Shown: positions 60,677 through 64,000 of the stretch, one piece after another
Position numbering within the stretch: the first letter of the stretch is position 1
How the letters are laid out: every line of letters starts with the position of its first letter
Assembly: GCF_001657485.1 (NCBI RefSeq)
Contig: NZ_LXFU01000053.1
Span: 165,378 to 229,377, forward strand
Direction: 5' to 3'
DNA: 64,000 nucleotides
From: Rhizobium sp. WYCCWR10014
GTDB taxonomy: Bacteria; Pseudomonadota; Alphaproteobacteria; Rhizobiales; Rhizobiaceae
Position numbers and translations under genes: made by a program
The notes under the pieces: model-generated
Told to the model about the DNA's origin: nothing
Database searches by the model: none
What the model saw: only the letters and a program-made list of their open reading frames with translations

Positions 60677-61623
60677 GACCCTTCACCTATGAACGTGCCC
60701 TGTCCGTCGAGGCCGCGGCCAAGGCGGCAGCCTCCAATCCCGAAACCAAGTTCATCGCCGGTGGCACCAATCTCCTCGACCTGATGAAACTTGAGATCGA
60801 GACGCCGGCGCACCTGATCGACGTCAACGGTCTCGGCCTCGACAAGATCGAACCCACGTCGGAGGGCGGGCTGCGCATCGGCGCCTTGGTCCGCAACACC
60901 GATCTTGCAGCTCATGAAACCGTTCGCCGCGACTACGGCCTGATCTCCAGGGCGCTTGTCGCGGGTGCCTCCGGGCAACTGCGCAACAAGGCGACGACGG
61001 CCGGCAACCTCCTGCAGCGCACGCGCTGTCCCTATTTCTATGACCCGAACCAGCCGTGCAACAAGCGGCAGCCGGGCAGCGGCTGTTCCGCCATCGGCGG
61101 CTTCAGCCGCCAGCATGCCGTCGTCGGCACCAGCGAAGCTTGCATCGCCACTCATCCGAGTGACATGGCGATCGCGATGCGGGCGCTCGATGCTGTTGTG
61201 GAAACGGTCAAGGCCGACGGCAGTCGTCGCGCGATTGCGATCGCCGACTTTCATCGGTTGCCGGGCGACACGCCTGAGATCGAAACCGTTCTTGAGCGCG
61301 GCGAGTTCATCACCGCGGTCCTGCTGCCGCCCCCTGTCGGCGGCAAGCACATCTATCGCAAGGTGCGAGACCGCGCCTCCTATGCCTTCGCGCTCGTTTC
61401 GGTCGGAGCTGTGATCCAGCCGGATGGCACAGGACGGGTCGCCGTCGGCGGCATCGCCCATAAGCCATGGCGCATCGAGGCAGCCGAAGCCGAGCTGCCG
61501 AAAGGTGCGCGCGCGGTGGCGGGCGTCCTTCTTGCAGACGCCCGTCCGACCGAACAGAACCGTTTCAAGGTGCACCTGGTCGAGCGCACGCTCGGCGCGG
61601 TCATCGCCGAAGCAAGGGGTTGA
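60673..61623 (+). CDS. paoB: Periplasmic aldehyde oxidoreductase, FAD subunit (PaoB-like)
   Basis: This 316-residue FAD subunit has the flavin-binding segment FIAGGTNLLDLMKLEIE near residue 30, then ASGQLRNKATTAGNLLQRTR near residue 100. Immediately after comes a Cys-rich insert, RCPYFYDPNQPCNKRQPGSGC, that resembles the extra [4Fe-4S] site of PaoB. The start overlaps the paoA stop as ATGA. It passes electrons between FAD and the [2Fe-2S] clusters of PaoA. Confidence 0.88.
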   Translation: MRPFTYERALSVEAAAKAAASNPETKFIAGGTNLLDLMKLEIETPAHLIDVNGLGLDKIEPTSEGGLRIGALVRNTDLAAHETVRRDYGLISRALVAGASGQLRNKATTAGNLLQRTRCPYFYDPNQPCNKRQPGSGCSAIGGFSRQHAVVGTSEACIATHPSDMAIAMRALDAVVETVKADGSRRAIAIADFHRLPGDTPEIETVLERGEFITAVLLPPPVGGKHIYRKVRDRASYAFALVSVGAVIQPDGTGRVAVGGIAHKPWRIEAAEAELPKGARAVAGVLLADARPTEQNRFKVHLVERTLGAVIAEARG

Positions 61624-61626
61624 GCC

Positions 61627-63825
61627 ATGCAGTTCGATACGCCAGCGACAACCAACCCGATCGACAATCTGAAGGTCGTCGGCCAACCGATCCACCGCAT
61701 CGACGGCCAGCTCAAGACGACCGGCCGGGCGATGTACGCCTATGAGTGGCACGATCCGAACATGCGCTACGCCTATGGTTATCCCGTCGGCGCGGCCATC
61801 GCCAAGGGCCGCATCACGTCCATGGACGTTTCCGCCGCCAAAAAGGCTCCGGGTGTGCTTGCCGTGGTGACGACGCTCGACATCGGCGAGCGGAAGAAGG
61901 GCAAGTTCAACACCGCCAAGCTTTTTGGCGGCGACGAGGTTCAGCACTATCACCAGGCAATCGCGGTCGTCGTTGCCGAGACCTTCGAGCAGGCACGCGC
62001 CGCAGCCTCCCTGGTCAAGGTTGACTATGCCGAAGAAAAGGGTGTGTTCGATCTCGCTCAGGCAAAGGATTCGGCCGTCAAGCCGGATGAATCGCAGCAG
62101 CCCGATACCGCGGTCGGCGACTTCGAGGCTGCCTTCAGGTCAGCTCCCGTCACCGTTGACGCGTCTTACACGACGCCCGACCAGTCACATGCGATGATGG
62201 AGCCGCACGCATCGATCGCAGCCTGGAACGGCGACGAGGTGACCGTCTGGACCTCCAGCCAGATGATCGACTGGTGGCGCTCCGACCTTGCAACGACGCT
62301 CGACATCGACAAGGAGAAGATCCATCTCATGTCGCCCTTCATCGGCGGCGGATTCGGTGGCAAGCTGTTCCTACGGGCGGATGCCGTGCTGGCCGTTGTC
62401 GGTGCGCGTGCGGTAAAACGGCCCGTCAAGGTCGCCTTGCCCCGCCCGTTTGTCATGAACAATACCACCCATCGGCCGGCGACGATCCAGCGTATCCGCA
62501 TTGGAACCGAGCGCGACGGCAAGATCACCGCCATAGCGCACGAAAGCTGGTCCGGTGACCTTCCGGGCGGCGGACTGGAGACCGCCGTCAACCAGACGCG
62601 GCTCCTCTATGCGGGTGCGAACCGGATGACCGCGATGCGGCTGGCGACGCTTCATCTCCCGGAGGGCAATGCCATGCGCGCTCCGGGCGAAGCCCCCGGA
62701 CTGATGGCGCTCGAAATCGCCATCGACGAGATTGCTGAAAAGGTTGGGATCGATCCTGTGCAGTTTCGGATCGTCAACGACACGCAGGTCGATCCGGAGA
62801 AGCCGCAGCGGCCTTTTTCCCAGCGCAATCTCGTCGGCTGCCTCACGCTCGGTGCGGAGCGGTTTGGCTGGGGTGAACGGGGAAGGCCGGGTTCCAGGCG
62901 TGAGGGCAACTGGCTGGTCGGCATGGGTGTTGCCGCTGCCTTCCGCAACAACCTCGTGCTTCCCTCCGGAGCCCGGGTAAAGCTCGACCGGGAAGGGGTC
63001 GTGACTGTCGAAACCGACATGACCGACATCGGGACGGGCAGCTACACGATCATCGCCCAGACCGCCGCCGAGATGATGGGGGTAACGATCGACAAGGTCG
63101 CCGTCCAACTCGGCGACTCGCGTTTTCCGGTTTCGGCGGGTTCGGGCGGTCAGTTCGGCGCCAACTCTTCTACGTCAGGCGTCTACGCAGCCTGTGTCAA
63201 ACTGCGTGAGGCCATTGCCAAGAAGCTCGGCTTCAACTCCGAAGACGTCATCTTCGAGAATGGCGCGGTCCGCTCGGGCAATCGTTCGGTGCCTCTTGCC
63301 GAGGCTGCCGGTCCGGATGGTCTTGTCGGCGAAGATACCATCAAGTGGGGCGAGCTTACCGAGACACATCAGCAATCGACATTCGGCGCGCACTTCGTGG
63401 AAGTTGGCGTCGACATTGCCACGGGAGAAAGCCGCATTCGCAGGATGCTTGCAGTCTGCGCGGCAGGTCGGATCCTCAACCCGATTACCGCCCGCAGCCA
63501 GGTCATCGGCGCGATGACGATGGGGGCGGGCGGCGCACTGTCCGAGGAATTGGCGGTCGACACCCGCCGCGGCTTCTTCGTCAACCACGATCTCGCCAGC
63601 TACGAAGTGGCGGTGCATGCCGACATTCCGCACCAGGAGGTGATCTTCATGGACGAGACCGATCCGATGTCCTCGCCGATGAAAGCTAAGGGCGTTGGCG
63701 AGCTTGGCCTTTGCGGCGTCGCGGCAGCAATCGCCAACGCCGTCTACAACGCGACCGGCGTCAGGGTTCGGCACTATCCGCTGACGCTTGACAAGCTCAT
63801 CGGCGGCTTGCCGGACGTGGCCTGA
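61627..63825 (+). CDS. paoC: Periplasmic aldehyde oxidoreductase, molybdenum subunit (PaoC-like)
   Basis: This 732-residue molybdopterin subunit oxidises aldehydes to acids. The cofactor loops are present: FIGGGFGGKLFLRADAV near residue 240, MRAPGEAPGLMALEIAIDEI near residue 350, and a glycine-rich SAGSGGQFGANSSTSG near residue 505. The catalytic Glu is in KGVGELGLCG near residue 693. Length equals E. coli PaoC. As usual for this subunit it has no signal peptide and is exported with PaoA. It starts 3 bases after paoB and is followed by the XdhC-like gene. Confidence 0.9.
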   Translation: MQFDTPATTNPIDNLKVVGQPIHRIDGQLKTTGRAMYAYEWHDPNMRYAYGYPVGAAIAKGRITSMDVSAAKKAPGVLAVVTTLDIGERKKGKFNTAKLFGGDEVQHYHQAIAVVVAETFEQARAAASLVKVDYAEEKGVFDLAQAKDSAVKPDESQQPDTAVGDFEAAFRSAPVTVDASYTTPDQSHAMMEPHASIAAWNGDEVTVWTSSQMIDWWRSDLATTLDIDKEKIHLMSPFIGGGFGGKLFLRADAVLAVVGARAVKRPVKVALPRPFVMNNTTHRPATIQRIRIGTERDGKITAIAHESWSGDLPGGGLETAVNQTRLLYAGANRMTAMRLATLHLPEGNAMRAPGEAPGLMALEIAIDEIAEKVGIDPVQFRIVNDTQVDPEKPQRPFSQRNLVGCLTLGAERFGWGERGRPGSRREGNWLVGMGVAAAFRNNLVLPSGARVKLDREGVVTVETDMTDIGTGSYTIIAQTAAEMMGVTIDKVAVQLGDSRFPVSAGSGGQFGANSSTSGVYAACVKLREAIAKKLGFNSEDVIFENGAVRSGNRSVPLAEAAGPDGLVGEDTIKWGELTETHQQSTFGAHFVEVGVDIATGESRIRRMLAVCAAGRILNPITARSQVIGAMTMGAGGALSEELAVDTRRGFFVNHDLASYEVAVHADIPHQEVIFMDETDPMSSPMKAKGVGELGLCGVAAAIANAVYNATGVRVRHYPLTLDKLIGGLPDVA

Positions 63826-63880
63826 TTACTTGGGCGGCGGTCTCGAGAGTGGACCGCCGTTAATTGCTGTAGGATTTCCG

Positions 63881-64000
63881 ATGGATCAGACACTTGCACC
63901 CATCACGGCGCCAATTCCCGTTAGGGCCTCGTCCACCGACGATCCGGCGGAACTGCTAGGCTTCGCAAAAGACGCCCATCGTCTTGGCGCGGTGGCGCTC
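63881..64000 (+). CDS. XdhC/CoxI-family molybdenum-cofactor insertion protein, start only (PaoD-like)
   Basis: The first 40 residues are visible and run off the window edge. TDDPAELLGFAKDAHRLGAV fits the N-terminus of XdhC/CoxI proteins, which load sulfurated molybdenum cofactor into xanthine-oxidase-family enzymes. AGGA lies seven bases before the ATG. Its place right after paoC matches the paoABCD order. The assignment is by context and a short match, so it is moderate. Confidence 0.6.
   Translation, partial: MDQTLAPITAPIPVRASSTDDPAELLGFAKDAHRLGAVAL

Overview
The window reads as accessory DNA, probably a megaplasmid or chromid, from an alphaproteobacterium of the Rhizobiaceae (Rhizobium, Agrobacterium or Ensifer type). 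The reasons are high-GC coding, many ABC transporter and catabolic operons with ATGA-type stop/start overlaps, rhizobial TGA-N9-TCA iron boxes, and a gene set that matches the vicibactin siderophore locus of Rhizobium leguminosarum and R. etli. Assignments come from reading motifs and gene order. No database search was possible.

Layout. (1) 1-2.1 kb: start of a dipeptide-type ABC transporter operon, with a GntR/FCD regulator and a substrate-binding protein cut by the window edge, followed by a membrane diguanylate cyclase (2.3-3.6 kb). (2) 3.8-20.8 kb, all on the minus strand: an organosulfur-looking module in three blocks. The first holds a SsuD-like monooxygenase, an acyl-CoA-dehydrogenase-like flavoenzyme, an SsuE/MsuE-like FMN reductase and a 2-hydroxyacid dehydrogenase. 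The second holds a dipeptide/nickel-family ABC transporter and a second luciferase-like monooxygenase. The third holds a ketopantoate-reductase-like protein, a TetR regulator, an HCCA-isomerase-like protein, a FAD-linked oxidase and a BisC-type molybdoenzyme. Each block is preceded by the same ~40 bp sequence element, which suggests one regulon.

(3) 21.2-35.6 kb: an iron module with a TonB-dependent siderophore receptor, FhuF reductase, a GNAT enzyme, an ECF sigma factor (RpoI-like), and the operons vbsADL (minus) and vbsGSO (plus) plus vbsP. Iron boxes precede the receptor and the sigma factor. The NRPS has a condensation domain that lacks its catalytic histidine. (4) 35.8-40.7 kb: a chemoreceptor, then a small SDR/HbpS/NTF2-like set beside an AraC regulator gene that appears frameshifted.

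(5) 41.0-48.9 kb: a catabolic module with an amino-acid ABC transporter, a C45-family N-terminal-nucleophile hydrolase, two RpiR regulators, a class III aminotransferase and a beta-keto acid cleavage enzyme (BKACE). Two copies of an 18-bp palindrome lie in its promoters. The gene order suggests import of an acylated amino acid, deacylation, transamination and BKACE cleavage. (6) 48.9-51.3 kb: a graveyard of IS6, IS5 and Tn3 fragments.

(7) 51.3-59.7 kb: a second catabolic module with RidA, a flavodoxin-like reductase, a FAD-linked oxidase, a cytosine-deaminase-like amidohydrolase, a NitT/TauT-type ABC transporter, a divergent LysR regulator and a creatininase-family hydrolase. Its substrate is probably a small nitrogen heterocycle. 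(8) 60.0-64.0 kb: paoABC-type periplasmic aldehyde oxidoreductase genes and the start of an XdhC-family maturation factor cut by the window end. No rRNA, convincing tRNA or CRISPR array was seen.
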